A stretch of 64,000 bases of DNA from Synaphobranchus kaupii (lineage: Eukaryota > Chordata > Actinopteri > Anguilliformes > Synaphobranchidae). The translations under genes were made by a program, and so were the position numbers. How positions within the stretch are numbered: position 1 is the first letter of the stretch; every line of letters starts with the position of its first letter. Positions 1 to 12,148 of this stretch are shown piece by piece. The notes below the pieces were generated by a model that saw only the letters and a list, made by a program, of their open reading frames with translations, had not been told where the DNA came from and did not search any database. The stretch is from assembly GCA_029718625.1 (NCBI GenBank), contig CM056376.1:123866794-123930793 (forward strand), read 5' to 3'.

Positions 1-273
1 AAGACCCAGCAAAACATTTGTCATGCATGGTTATTTCTGGTGTTGGCCATTTCTTATTACTCTTTTAATCCCTTCTGACTTATCTAGTTTGTACCTCAGA
101 TGTTGATCAAGGAACCCATGGTAGAGCATTAACCATTTATAATAATTTAGGAGGAAACCAAAACATTTAATTTGACGTCACATTAGTCAATACAGCCCAC
201 TTATTAGAATAGACAACACACTATTGTAACACAAAACATCTATTTACAATCAATTTACTAATGACAAGGATAA
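1..273 (-). other. putative 3' untranslated region of the terminal exon
   Basis: This stretch lies directly downstream (on the minus strand) of the stop codon of the exon at 274-700. It is AT-rich and has no extended open frame. No minus-strand AATAAA signal (TTTATT on the plus strand) was found, so the polyadenylation site is probably outside the window. Confidence 0.4.
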
Positions 274-700
274 TTATTGGAGACACCTCTGACACAAGGA
301 TTCTCCAATTCTCTCAAGTCTTTGATATGAGGTTGTTATGCTCAGTTTGTCAGTGGTTGCAGACTGAGCGGAGGGTCCTGCTGGCCCACTCTGGGAGTGG
401 TGTCCTTTGTCATTTGTGGAACAGCTGACCACATGAGTCAATGTTTTCTTCTGGCCGCGTGCTGATTCTGAGGCAACTCTGACCCTTCTCCGCTGGAAAG
501 GACTGTTTGTTTCTATTTTTTCACTGAAACTAAACGTCTTTGCCTCAGGCTTACTCTGAACCTTCTCATCTGAATCTTCTTTGCTCGTCGTGATCGGAGT
601 AAAGAGAGGATTGCCTTGTTGCGAAGGTGAGTCCTGGCCCACTGGATGAAAGTTCATCGCAAGGGCAAGGCCTGGATTTTTCCACAGCCTAGTCTGTTCT
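274..700 (-). CDS. terminal coding exon of an unidentified host gene
   Basis: The minus-strand frame is open from a classic acceptor (a run of T followed by GTCAG, at plus 701-712) to the stop codon at 274-276. It encodes about 141 residues. The first in-frame ATG (657) lies inside the exon, but the frame stays open upstream of it to the acceptor, so this looks like an internal entry and not a translation start. If the CAG at 701-703 is used, one base of a split codon precedes the frame. The peptide is polar, rich in Ser, Thr, Gln and Lys, with a basic cluster (QRRRVRV) mid-way. It has no membrane segment, signal peptide or recognised domain and would fit a disordered C-terminal tail. I do not recognise the gene. 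Upstream exons must lie at higher coordinates and none was identified. A chance ORF is the alternative, but frame and splice signal agreeing makes a real exon more likely. Confidence 0.6.
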
Positions 701-712
701 CTGACAAAAAAA

Positions 713-2399
713 AATTACCTCAAAAAAAACCTTCCCGTGTTTTGGGACCTCATATCCAGGTGAATCAGTGCAGATCGGCTCAGTGTGAATAAGAATCCCA
801 CGCATGTTGGTCGTGCCATCACGTAGGTGAACCTGAGTCTCTTAAGTGAGGGCTGGTTCCCCTTTCTTCCCAAACCTTAATGGTGAGGGGTTACATTTCA
901 AAGGGGTAATACAAGTAACCCCCTCCCTATCTGCTGATGGCAGTTTCTCTTTGGTAAAGACGAAAAGGTGAGAATAAGACATAGACCGTACAAAAATAGG
1001 TATATGAATATGGTTCAATAATGTACGGTACACTCATATGTGTTTTTGTTTCATGGCATGTTACAATGCCACAACAATTTCCATCACTGTGCTACGCCAG
1101 TGAGTAATATAACTTGTAAATAAAAAAAAGGTAAATATAAATTATGTAACAATAACAAAGTACAGCTCAGAAAATCAATGCTTTCAATGGACAGAGCCTT
1201 TGAGCAATGGGAGAGGAAAGGCCTACGTGTTTGATCGGGCAATTAAATCAAGGACAAATATGCAGAATAAAAACAAATTAAAAATCTATCAAAAGGAAGG
1301 CATGCTTTATTTCTTTATTCCGTTTGGACTCCTTATCCTTAAATTGTGCTGAAAAAAGGGGAACGATGCCAATCCTGTCCACGGACAAGGAATAAAAAAA
1401 ATAAAAAAACATGAGCCTGAAAATGAGGCTTGTATGGTACAGAGTGAACATTTCCCCCGCATTCACGGCATCGTTTTGAAATGTAATTTCGCTGTAGACC
1501 GACTGCAGTGTATAGTAACAAGGGCCTCACTAGCTTGTATGTCCACTACTTATCACGCTGCAGTCCACAATCCCGCAGATGAAGCTGCTGTGTAGGAGGA
1601 CTCTGTGGTCGATGCAGCTAGCACAGGCAGGCTGCGGGCTCAGTGCCTGACCACAGAAGTCTCTGGAAATACAGCTGGTGAGGTGGGGGTTGTCCTGCTG
1701 ACTAACCCCGCTCTACTGAAGTGATATTACGGCCTTATGCATGGGTCCCCAATGGGGTCGCTGCACACAAGTGCCTCAGCGAGGGACCCCACCATGCATT
1801 TTTTACAAAGAAATGTAAGAGTATTTCACCACTGATGAAGTACCTCTGGTTAAAACAAAAGCTTATAATTGCCTGATATTAAGAGGGAGGTGACCTAAAA
1901 ACTAATTGGATCCAGTTCATCTAATTAGTTGTTTGCAATGAAAAGCACAACAAATTGATGATTTAATATTGTATAATTGCCTCCGTTGCTCTTGCTCTTG
2001 TTGCATTTTTTTTTTTTGCTAAAGGGATCTGATGTAATGTGACACAAATACATATTGATGATATGTAATTCCATTATATGCACACTCCAAGTAATCCCTG
2101 CATAATCAGAAATAATTGTGAAATTGGTGTAAATATCCAAAATCCAGAATAATAGATGTAGGTCATAGCAAAAGAAAATAAATAAATTAACTTTTCCATA
2201 TGTATAGCACAATGTGGCTGCAAGAATTCACTTAACTTAGCTAAAGTAATTGAGCAATGGGCTTGAGCTTGAAAATTGGTTATATATTGAATCTGATATT
2301 GGAAGTATGATGCATATGGCCAAAATAAATCAGAATCCAAAAATGGTCTGTGGCTGAGTTCCAATCCAAGTCCAACCCTATAGATAAAAGTATATACTG

Positions 2400-2400
<1 letters not shown>
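713..2400. other. non-coding stretch with a candidate conserved block
   Basis: No coding region is supported; the ORFs here are under 65 codons. It is mostly AT-rich. About 1545-1800 is GC-richer, high-complexity sequence that looks different from its surroundings and could be a conserved regulatory element. This is an impression from composition only. Confidence 0.25.

Positions 2401-2437
<37 letters not shown>
2401..2437. repeat. (TA)n microsatellite
   Basis: Nearly pure alternating TA dinucleotides are visible directly. Confidence 0.95.
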
Positions 2438-2438
<1 letters not shown>

Positions 2439-2645
2439 TCCTGTAGAAGTAATTATCTATAATTTGCTAATTAAATAAAGTATTTTCATATCTTAAGGAT
2501 TATATTAAAAATACTAATTATAAATTATATTAAACTGAAACATACTGTAAGTATTAATTTGCTTTAACATATTTTTAAAGTATCATATTTAATTTTTGGT
2601 CACATATGCTTTGGGTGCTGTTACTTCCTGAAGTCTGTGACCCAT

Positions 2646-2648
<3 letters not shown>

Positions 2649-2701
<53 letters not shown>

Positions 2702-2709
2702 ATATATAT
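2649..2709. repeat. (TA)n microsatellite
   Basis: About 60 bp of alternating TA, interrupted once by TTTA. The small ORFs on both strands here are artefacts of the repeat. Confidence 0.95.
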
Positions 2710-2928
2710 TATTTTCAGGTACTGTTACAAGCGATAATATAACCTCTCTGCATTTGAATCGATCTCTATGGGAATTGGGGGGTGAGACCAGATTCAGCTG
2801 TAAATTACACGGGAATAGTATGGAACACATGGTTGGATAAATAACTGTAAGTCATCAAGGGTCTGAGGTATCAAACGAGCCTCAAACAATCACTCTGCTG
2901 CCAGATATGCAGTAGATATGGATGGATT

Positions 2929-3008
2929 ACTTTAAGGGTTGTTTCTCCTGACTTATTATTCCATAGAGTTCAATAGGAAAATGAGTCAGGAGAAACAACC
3001 CTTAAAGT
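2929..3008. repeat. 80-bp hairpin with perfect 25-bp arms
   Basis: The left arm starts ACTTTAAGGGTTGTTTCTCC and the right arm (2984-3008) is its exact reverse complement over 25 bases. The 30-base loop can pair further, imperfectly. The size suits a miniature fold-back element or a microRNA-like hairpin. No clear target duplication was seen. Confidence 0.7.
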
Positions 3009-4649
3009 GATCAGTCTAGCAGCTGTATCTTGACCTAACTGCAGATTGGATACAACATTTTGGCTCGAACACGTGTACAGAGAATTGAAGTAACCAAGTT
3101 GAGAATGTATGACCTTCTCAGTATCAAACACAGACAGAAAATGCCTAATCTATCATTGCAGATTCCCCACCTTGTAGTAGCAGGACTAGCTTTTATTTTT
3201 GCAGCTAAAATATCAGGCATGGGTCAAAAATAGCACCAGAGTTCCTGGAGGTAGGCTCAGGTAAGAGACCCATGTTGCTTCATGTTGCTTTCACTCTCTC
3301 GCGCTCTCTCACTCTCTGTGTCTGTGACACAGAGGAGATTATTCTTTCAGGAGTCAATCTGAGATATTACTTTTGACAGATAAATAAAGAAGCGGCAGAT
3401 TAAGAAGATAGCGGTGCCGGGTTTGCGGGCCCAGGGAGCATAATGAAACATTTATTAGCCTGCTGCATAAAGGCTCCTCCTCTTCTGATTTAACCATGTC
3501 CTCCGATCGGTAAAGGTACAAATTTATGCAGACGGAATGGAGTGTGCGCATCTTTACCCCAAAACGTTTTTCATTCACAATGCTCACTTGGCCACTGGTT
3601 TCATGGTGGTATTGGTGACAAAATTGATACCGGGTGTTACAGGGCTCTGTGTTCTGTTTTACATACTGTGCAAGAGATCTATATACAGTTTTTTAGTGTT
3701 TATGAAGGGCACATGTATGATATCCAAAAATATTATGGTTTTTATTATTATCCGGTACCAAAATGTATTTTATAATGTTGTTTGTTAAATCTGTTTCCTA
3801 TATTGTGACTACTGTAGATGTGTGCAACAGAAAAATAACTATCTATTGTATATTAATTTTTTTTGGTTCATACATCTGCCTTTTTGAATGAGGTATTGTG
3901 TAGTGAATACACAATTTCAGTTTATTTTTCCATTAGACATGAAAAATGCTCAGATATATGCATTACTGATAATGAACTGAATAACAACAACAAACTACTG
4001 TAAAATCCCTCCCAATTTCAGAGTGCCATTAACAGAGATATTTCTTCCTTTTCACAGATGTGTTTTGGTAATTTTTTGCAATTGGTATTTGGAAAATTCC
4101 ATTTGATAATATGTGAGTACAACGCAGTGTTGACCCTGTTTTTTGATTAAACTGGTCACTCTTGAATCAGCAAATACCCTTCACTTCAAATGAATGCAGA
4201 GACCTCATCCTGAAGCACCATATAAGGGAAAGGTAGCCAATAAGGAATATTTCATGTGAAATCCGAGATTTGTGCAAAATAATTGTTGAAATGATGAATT
4301 ATGTAATATTATACATGGTTCCCAGACAATAATTGCAGTTTTGTAATTTACTCTACTATAATCCATATGTCTCTAAGCAATTTATTAGACATTTAGCTAA
4401 TAATTCAATTATTTATTGATTTTATTTGTCCTTTATTTTTTCAGGTGAGTTTGAATGATCAGAAACACCGTTAATGAAATGCATGCATAATTAACAGACC
4501 GTAAGTTTGGATTCGAGTGCTGTTTTAGCACTTCCTTCACAGTTGTCGATGCCAGGCCTTCATGGGTAAGCCAGCATTTTATCGATCAGTTGATGGTTTT
4601 TGTAACGCCACATCCATCACTTTATGAAAGACTCACCGCAAAAACCCAA

Positions 4650-4661
4650 TTTGGCGCCAAA
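4650..4661. promoter_or_regulatory. palindromic E2F-like site
   Basis: TTTGGCGCCAAA is a perfect 12-bp palindrome that matches the E2F consensus on both strands. Nothing shows that it is used. There is no adjacent gene start, so function is unproven. Confidence 0.3.
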
Positions 4662-4830
4662 AAACGAGGAAGACAATGGCATTATCTTTGCTCCAGCCAT
4701 GTGACTCACCCACCGTGCAGGCATTCACTGACTTCCTTAAGACGCGCTGTACGCTTATGAAGATGTATGTAAGGTGCTTCGCATTTTCTATTCCACAGTA
4801 TCTGAGTCATCAGCAGAGGCAATGGATAGG

Positions 4831-4874
4831 AAGGGGGAGGGGAGGGGAGGGGGAGGGGGAGGGGGGGGGGGGGG
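4831..4874 (+). repeat. G-tract array, G-quadruplex-prone
   Basis: Successive runs of four or more G, separated by single A, end in an uninterrupted run of about 15 G. It meets the usual G-quadruplex pattern several times over. Confidence 0.85.
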
Positions 4875-7800
4875 CAGACTTCAAAGTCTTTCTGAGTCAT
4901 TTCAGATCTGGGGAGAGTTCAGAGGATGACATTGAGGGAGCATTGGTGCCAGGGGATCATATCAAAGAAAATCACACTTTCAAAGGAACCTCTGAACTCG
5001 CAAGCCACAGCACAGATGCCTTCAACAGCATGCGCATCATTACGGAAGTGAGTGACAATGTCATCAAAGGAATTTTGCAAGGGGAAAGTGACACTTTTTT
5101 TAAAATGTCATTTTTTTTCATTTCATTATAGAATCCCCCGCCTCCATCCCCTTGCATTTTATTGTATTGAGTGTAGATAATGGTGAGTCAGGAACCTATG
5201 CTACTGATTACAGTCCAATTAAACTGTTTGCCGTGAAGCTTTGAACACCATTAGGAATGCATTTAGAGCACGCGGCTGCACTGTTAGCTGGTATTAACAT
5301 CAGATAGGTTGCATCAGATGCAGTCTATCAATGTTCATGCTCTTGGATTTAGTTCTGAAAGGTTGATTCTGTTAGTTGCACATACACTCCAGCATTTCAA
5401 TAGCTGTACAATGTACAATACCTTAGTTGTCCATGTCTACCACTTCATGCATAAGACAACTATTTTACCAGTTATATGTGTGTTGAATATGTGTCACAAA
5501 GGTGCATGTATTCAATATTCAGTGTTTCCAAAAGGATTTTGTGAAACTGTCCCTGTTTTGTGGCATGTTATACAACTAAAGGTATGAATTTGGTGCTCTT
5601 TGAGATTAAAATTTAAAGACAAGATCACCACAATTTTTTGTGATTGGAACATGTGAAATAGACCAAATGTTGGGTAGCAGTCTTTCTGGCTAGATGACTA
5701 ACATGCAGAAACTTGGTCTGATGACAAATCATAAACTTATTGGCAGCGGATAAGACTATACAGAAACCATCTCGATGCATGTTAACCTGTCAGCCCTGTC
5801 TTAAGTGGACTGAACGTGAAAATTAAAACAAACAAAAAAAACACGTTTAAACCAGAATAAATACTCACTTGTTTATTGACAAGGAAGATTCTGTTTGGCT
5901 TGCTGTTAAATATTTGCTACCTTTGTTGATTCTTCTCTCTGTCTTTCCTCAGTAACGTATTTTAAAGGTAGATCCCGTTACATGATGTAGAAGCAAAACG
6001 AGCGCGGCGACGCCAGAGATTGTTAAAAACTGAGAGACTCACTGCGTTTATGGGAAACCATGCGGTGAACACAGGGCCGCCACAGTTTGATACATTAATG
6101 GGAAACACTGATATTTATGTGAGGCTTTGATTGGCGCAGAGGTGTCTTATGGAGCTGGCACCCCCTGTGGCACATCCTGGCACAGCAGGTATTGTCGCTG
6201 GCTGCAATGCAGGTCATGTTCCTACACGTCCTCTTCACAGGCACACCTCCTGTAGAGATGTCGCCATCAAATAAAACAACACTGCAGCCCCTTTATGTTC
6301 TGCAGAGGTTCTCCTAGCTGACGTCAAAGCAAAGTGCAAAACGGTTAATGCATATCACATTACCTTTCAATAGTTCTATTATTTACAGTTATTCCTAAAA
6401 AGAGGGCAGGTGTTGAAAAAGTGGATTTTCAACCATGGTTTGTCAATACCAGTGGCAGAGTGACAGGTATTCATTTTCCATTGTAATGAAAAATTGAAAG
6501 CCCCTGTCTTGTCATTTAGTCATCCTTAATTGGCAATATACACGGCAGCGATACAGGAGACAGAACAGCAGCAGCAGCTGCAGCACTGAGCGGCACGGGC
6601 TCGTCCAAACAGCTTAACCAAACGTTGCTTCTGTCTTTATACTGTTCTGAGATCTGAGAGTGCCTGTCTTTTATCGAACCATCCGGTCTGATCCTCTGAT
6701 TGAATCGGTTCTCAGTCCCTCACCTCCTGGCCACAGAATTTGCTGCATCCCAGGGTACTCTTTGCACCTCAAAATGACTACAGTGTATTGTAAGCTGTAA
6801 GCTGGGAGGAAAAAGCTCATTTCTGAGTGGACTTATGGAGTGGAATTGTTCAGCATTTCCCCAAATGTTTCCAATACACAGTAAAATGTCCAGTGCTAAT
6901 TCAAATCTAACGAAGTATATGTGAGACCAATAGTGACTGTATTAAGCACTATCTACATGTTGCTTTTCGAGCGGGGTACAGGCTTGAAAATGAATAAGTG
7001 AAATTATAGTGCAGTGCTGTTTGGTGGATTTGTAACAGAAACACCAGGATATAGCTCTAAAAAGATGCAGGGTGCAGGTCTGTTAATTGCTGAACCCGTT
7101 TGTTTATAATGTTGGCAAAAACCCATTATATTTCAGAATCATGTGCCAGCTTTGATGAAATGAATGCAGGGTCCCGTTGTTCGATCTCTTCTGTGACATA
7201 GATTTAATGTGCTTCTACCTATGCCAGTTTTCTTTTTTTTAATGGCTTGTTTTATAGTTTGTTGTAGCAAATTGATGTAGCAGCAGGTGTTTCCACAGCT
7301 GGCAGCAGGCAAAGATGCACTTGGTCCCACTCATAGCATAAAGAACTCCGCTAATCTCACAATTAGCGCCAACGAAACCCGCCCGGGCCAATGTTGGTTT
7401 AATTTCATTTTAATCTGCCGTGTTCTCAGTTTTGAACTGTTATGCAAGGTTTTTAGTCTTTCAAAGGCCAATGTTATAACAATAACAGTCCTGTTAAAAA
7501 GCAGTAGGGTGTCAACTGGTTCAAACAAAAACCAACTGTATAAATGTATGCAGTAGTCTAGTGGTGTCTGGAGAGGTGGGTACACTGTGACAAGTATGAG
7601 GTGATACACCCCACACCCTCTAGGGGGCCCCGGGCCATGGCCCCCTGGTAGAAAACTTTGTAAATTTTAACAGATAATGCATCAATGTATAAATAAATCT
7701 TCAAAAATGTATAAACCAACTTACAAAGATGAAATCAACATTATTTTTAGGTTGGACACTATTGTAATACCCTTGAAGCAGGTACTAATTTGCATTATTT

Positions 7801-8326
7801 ATACATCCATCTGTTTGAATAGATCATATTTAAATGGGTGTTATGTGAGTTACTCTGGACGAGAGCCCGTGCTGAACAAACTTATAAATTACATTTCTAC
7901 AGGAACAAAAGCCTGATGAAGGTCACTCAAGTGACGGTATCCCCAAATTCACCTTTTGAGACGTTAAATAAAATAAGCAGATGCTAAATATTTCAATTAC
8001 TCTTCTGTGTTCCTTTTGAAATGGGTAAAAATATTTAACATTTTTGAAAATTATGAAAAGCTGGGTGCCCAAATTAACTGGACGTTATATGAATTTCAAC
8101 GATTAAATCATATTTTTAAATCAAGCTGTATGTTTTACTCTGCAACCTTGTAGTCAGTTTTAGCAGTTTTTAGAACTAGTTTTCAGTCATGAAATGAAAG
8201 ACGATGATCACCAATAATACTGATTGGTGAAATTTATTGGCGGTGTATACTGTATTGATAAATATCATGTCATCCACATCAAGTGTAGCTGTATGTTGTG
8301 TGTCTGTAAAAAGTGTATATTATATA

Positions 8327-9751
8327 CAGTGCCCTCCACAATTATTGGCACCCCTGGTAAAGATGAGTAAAAAGGATTATTTAAAAAATCACCTGTTGGT
8401 GAATTAGCTTAATCTCACACTAGGAAAATGAGAAAAATCCAACCTTTAATTGAAGTACTTTAAGTAATTTATTCTGAGAAAAAAAAATCCCTCATCAAGA
8501 AATAATTCTTTTTAACAAAACCATGTGTGCCACAATTATTGGCACCCCTAGACATTCTTATGAACAAAATGTAACTGGAGCATTTTTCCATTTATATTTT
8601 ACTTTTGATCAGAGTGTTTAGGAACTTTCTAGCAGTAATCCATGACTTCCTGTTTCACTGGGGTATAAATATGAGGTGACAGAGAGGCCATATTCCCTTA
8701 TTCATACATCAACATGTGAAAGAAAAGAGAACACACAAATCAAATGAGGATTTAGGGAATGGTTATAAAAAAAAAAACTACTCACCTGAAAATGCCCATA
8801 TCTACCGTTAGGGCAATACTTAAAAAGTTCAAAGCAACTGGAACTGTTACAAACTTGCCTGGAAGAGGACCCAAGTTTATTTTGCCCTCACGCACAGTGA
8901 GGAGGATGTTAAAAGAGGCAAAGAAAATCCCCAAGGATCACTGTTGGAGAATTACAGGAAAGTAGCATATTGGGGTCATCAAGTCTCCAAAACTACCATT
9001 AGACGTCACCTCCATTCCAACAAATTATTTGGAAGGCATGCCAGAAAAAAGCCTTTCCTGTCATTTCACCACAAATGTAAGCACCTGGAGTTTGCTAAAC
9101 GACTGGAACCGTGTTCTATGGTCAAATGAAAAGAAAATTGAGCTTTTCGGCAACCAACACTCAAGGTGGGTTTGGCCTAAAAAGAAGGATGGCTATACCA
9201 AAAATAACCTGATCCCCACTGTTATGATTGGTGGAGGTTCCGTGATGTTGTGGGGCTGTTTTTCCTCCAAAGGCCCTTATTTAAAAATAAATCTGAATCT
9301 GGCTGCCTCTGCCAGGAAACTAAAACTGGGTCGTCGTTGGATCTTCCAGCAGGACAATGATTCAAAACATACATCCAAATCAACACAAAATGGTTAACTG
9401 ACACAAAATCAAGCTTCTGCCATGGCCATCTCAGTCCCCTGACCTAAACCCCATTGAAAACCTGTGGGCTGAGCTGAAGAGAAGAGTGGACAAGAGAGGA
9501 CCTAGGACTCTGGATGATCTGGAGAGATTCTGTAAAGAGGAATGGTCTCAGATTCCTTGCTCTGTATTCTCCAACCTTATTAGATGATATGGGAGAAGAC
9601 TCAGTGCTGTTTTATTGGCAAAGGGAGGTTGTACAAAGTATTGAATGCAGGGGTGCCAATAACTGTGGAACACGTGGTTTTGTTAAAAATAATTATTTCT
9701 TGATGAGGGATTTTTTTTTTCTCAGAATAAATTTACTTCAATTAAAGGTTG
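8327..9751 (+). mobile_element. Tc1/mariner transposon, right-truncated and decayed
   Basis: The left end begins CAGTGCCCTCCACAATTATT directly after a TA (8325-8326), as expected for a Tc1-type insertion. The left terminal repeat is long (about 225 bp), with the CACAATTATTGGCACCCC motif at its outer end and again near 8530-8550, which is the IR/DR arrangement of fish Tc1 elements. The inner right repeat is present (about 9648-9751), but matching stops near 9751, so the outer ~120 bp of the right repeat and its flanking TA are missing. Without the right end the copy could not move. Confidence 0.9.
8720..9645 (+). pseudogene. Tc1 transposase pseudogene
   Basis: Three overlapping frames together resemble a Tc1 DD34E transposase. 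The paired-like DNA-binding region shows PISTVRAILKKFKATGTV and a GRGPK hook, followed by a second helix-turn-helix (RTVRRMLKEAKK). The catalytic core follows. Frameshifts occur near 8945-8965 and 9060-9130 and again after about 9395. Around 9285 roughly 20 residues of the core appear to be deleted. The first catalytic Asp, normally in WSDE, reads WSNE here. The second (QQDND) and the [10 protein letters not shown] box are still visible. The copy is inactive. Confidence 0.85.
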
Positions 9752-10667
9752 AGAGGTACGAGACCTTTACTTAAACTCTTTTAAAATGCTGAACTGTCAT
9801 TGTGTTAAGGGACTTACATTTGGAGGTAATATTCCATTGAGTTCTCCTTCCTTATGCCAAGGAAACATTTTGTGAATACATTAGTTTGTGGACACACTTC
9901 CATGAATACAAAATGGAGGGGGAAGACTTTTTTTAATTCTATTTTCTTTCATTTTTATTTCCCTGACTTTGTGGTCGTTGGAGTAATTGAAAATTCTTGT
10001 AAGAGTGACACTGGGCCCAGACCCGTTAATGCATTGTGTGGTAAATGTTGATGGCTCACGCCATAATTCAGTGCCTTTTTTTTTTTCTTGAGAGGGGCAC
10101 TGTCCCTTTGGGCCAAGGAACCTCTTTCCACCCTTCCTAAATGTCAAGCTATGATCCACAATCATGTTTCCCTTGCAAATCACAGCAGGGCAAAACCTGA
10201 TCAATAATTCAGACTTCTGATCCACGATATGTCTTGTTTACAGGTCCTAAATGCACTGCTGTCAGAACTCCTCTCAGTCCATTTGCATCTGTGGTGGAGG
10301 GCTCAGAGTGGCAGTGTTGTAAGCTTTCTCATGCAGGATGCAGGAAGCTTCCACCCTTTTTCCCCTCTATGCTCAATCACATTTGTATTAGTATAGGTCT
10401 TGAAAGTCAATTGAAGTGGTTTAGGGTGGGAAATTGAATATAATTTGAATGACTATTATAACTTAATCCATAACTAGAAATGGATTGCACTCTAATTCCA
10501 GCCCTGATCAAAAGTATGGATGCATAGACAGTTGAGAGGTTCCACACTCAACAACTCTGAATGTAATTAGTAAGATAACACAATTCTAGATCTTGACAGC
10601 CTGGTTCAATCTAATCCATAATGGTTTTGTATTTAAAATATCAAAGACATGTATGTACACAGTAGTT
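9752..10667. other. non-coding stretch
   Basis: No gene or recognised repeat is visible. Opposing short ORFs at 9881-10225 and 9854-10051 carry no domain. Confidence 0.3.
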
Positions 10668-10935
10668 TCCCTTACAGAAATATTGTGAAAATATGAACTT
10701 GCCGCAAACCTGTGACAGTAATGCCAAAGGTTTGCGGCAAGCTCATATTTTCACATGCAAATTAGCTTTGTGGGAACTGCCATTCACTTCTGGCAAAGTT
10801 TTTAGTTCACCACTACTGGCACACTCTGACAAACCTCTGGCAGCATTTTGTGGAAAACAATTTAGTTTGCAGCAAATTCGCTACATATTAGCTGCAAGTT
10901 TGCGGCAAACTATCCAGTTTTGTAAGGGTTATGGT
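10668..10935. mobile_element. possible fold-back MITE
   Basis: A stem with 28-bp arms (10684-10711 and 10728-10755, one mismatch) surrounds a 16-base loop. The motif TTGCCGCAAAC recurs in variant form further right (about 10860-10915). Weakly matching ends, TTTCCCTTACA on the left and TGTAAGGGTTA on the right, suggest terminal inverted repeats of a non-autonomous DNA transposon. No target duplication was identified and the limits are approximate. Confidence 0.45.
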
Positions 10936-11042
10936 AGGTGGTTCTAAAAAATGGGGGGGTGGGGGGTGCATAGCGACTTGACTTAATGTCACATGTAAAT
11001 GAAGTAAGCAACATTAACTGCACTCCCATGTGCTACACTATA

Positions 11043-11238
11043 CACTCTCAGAAAAAAAGTACTAAAAGTTCCTAAAAAGGTACATACCCTTGTCACTCGG
11101 GTGGTACCCAATAGGCACATACAATTGTACCCTTTTTTTTGTAGCCTTTTGCCAATTTGTACTTTCAGGGTACATTTTGGGAGTTTTTACCTTAAAGAAC
11201 AAAAATATATCTCCACTGCTCCTTTATTTCCGAGAGTG
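11043..11238. mobile_element. 196-bp MITE with CACTCTCAG-type termini
   Basis: The left end CACTCTCAGAAA and right end TTTCCGAGAGTG are inverted repeats with one mismatch. The flanks read TATA on both sides, so the target duplication is TA or TATA. The interior is rich in GGTACA/GTACC motifs, as in a short repeat common in teleost genomes. It has no coding capacity. Confidence 0.7.
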
Positions 11239-11339
11239 TATATTTCGTATATTCACACACAACAATGCAAATTATATGTTGCTCTGGGTCTCCTTTTTAG
11301 TTTTTCCACAGATATTCTGTTGATATAAATATTGTATGG

Positions 11340-11780
11340 TAAACAGTCAGCTATTCTAGATGAATCCGTACAGAGTCTTTGAGGCCCTCAAGGAAGGAAG
11401 TCACAATGCAACATGGACCTCTCAGCAGATGAGCACTTTGGTGATTTACTCCGGCTCTCTGAACTGGCCCGTCTCACTGACATTTTCAATTAAACGAATG
11501 AGCCGGGGCCTATCACTCCGAAGATGGAACGGACACACGCCCGCTCTTGAAAACAAAGTGACAGCTCTCCCCGGGTGCTTCCAATCCGCGCTCCGCCGCT
11601 GCAGCCACAATCCCATCGCTCACTCTCCCCTTATAAGACAAATCATGTCACTCAGCTCCTGGGGCACGGGCCATCAGTCAAGATCCGGAGGCGGGCCAGA
11701 GATGCCGGTCCTCAAGCCTGAGGTTAACTATCAAACAATGAACCATAGGGCGCTGGCTGGGGCATGTAGAGCATGTGACT
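11340..11780. promoter_or_regulatory. candidate conserved non-coding block
   Basis: GC-richer, high-complexity sequence with homeodomain-like motifs (CAATTAAACGAATG near 11490) stands out from AT-rich flanks. The 153-codon plus-strand ORF across it has no recognisable domain. The call rests on composition and motif density only. Confidence 0.3.
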
Positions 11781-12078
11781 GCACCTGCATGAAACAAGGG
11801 TACAAGTCATTACAGATTTAATTTGGACACTTATATTTACATAGTGTGATATATGTATTAAGTATATATGTATGGCATACCAAATGTGACAAAATCAAAT
11901 ATATAAATAACCGCCAGTAATAATAAATTGATAATGAAATAAATAAGCAAGGAAATAGATAATGAAATAAATAAGCAATTAAATAAATTACTTATTTAGC
12001 GTATTTATTTCAACTATTTCAACTTATGACTCAAAATGCCTTTCAGTCAACATGGAAGGGGCAGGGTCAGCTATGATT

Positions 12079-12148
12079 ATTGGTTGCTCAGTCGATAGAT
12101 ATAAAAACCTAGATACCGCTCAGATATCTGCGCGGCCGCCATATTAGG
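12079..12148 (+). promoter_or_regulatory. TATA / CCAAT / YY1-SRF motif cluster
   Basis: An inverted CCAAT (ATTGG, 12079-12083) is followed by TATAAAAA (12100-12107). About 30 bp on, GCCGCCATATT (YY1 consensus on the opposite strand) overlaps CCATATTAGG, a perfect CArG box (12139-12148). The spacing is promoter-like. No ORF or exon downstream was recognised, so activity is unproven. Confidence 0.3.

Larger units (their letters stand above)
3009..8326. other. long non-coding stretch without a supported gene
   Basis: No exon is supported across about 5.3 kb. The longest ORF (4676-5131) is carried by a G-rich simple repeat and has no domain. Some blocks (about 4560-5100 and 5940-6340) are GC-richer and of high complexity, and may be regulatory. 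The rest is AT-rich with no recognised repeat family. Confidence 0.3.

Noticed and set aside
4676..5131. 151-codon plus-strand ORF
   Set aside because: Its middle is translation of a G-rich simple repeat, it has no domain and no splice context, and overlapping minus-strand ORFs are equally long.
11360..11821. 153-codon plus-strand ORF
   Set aside because: No recognisable domain or splice signals. GC-rich DNA yields long chance ORFs, and the block looks more like non-coding regulatory sequence.
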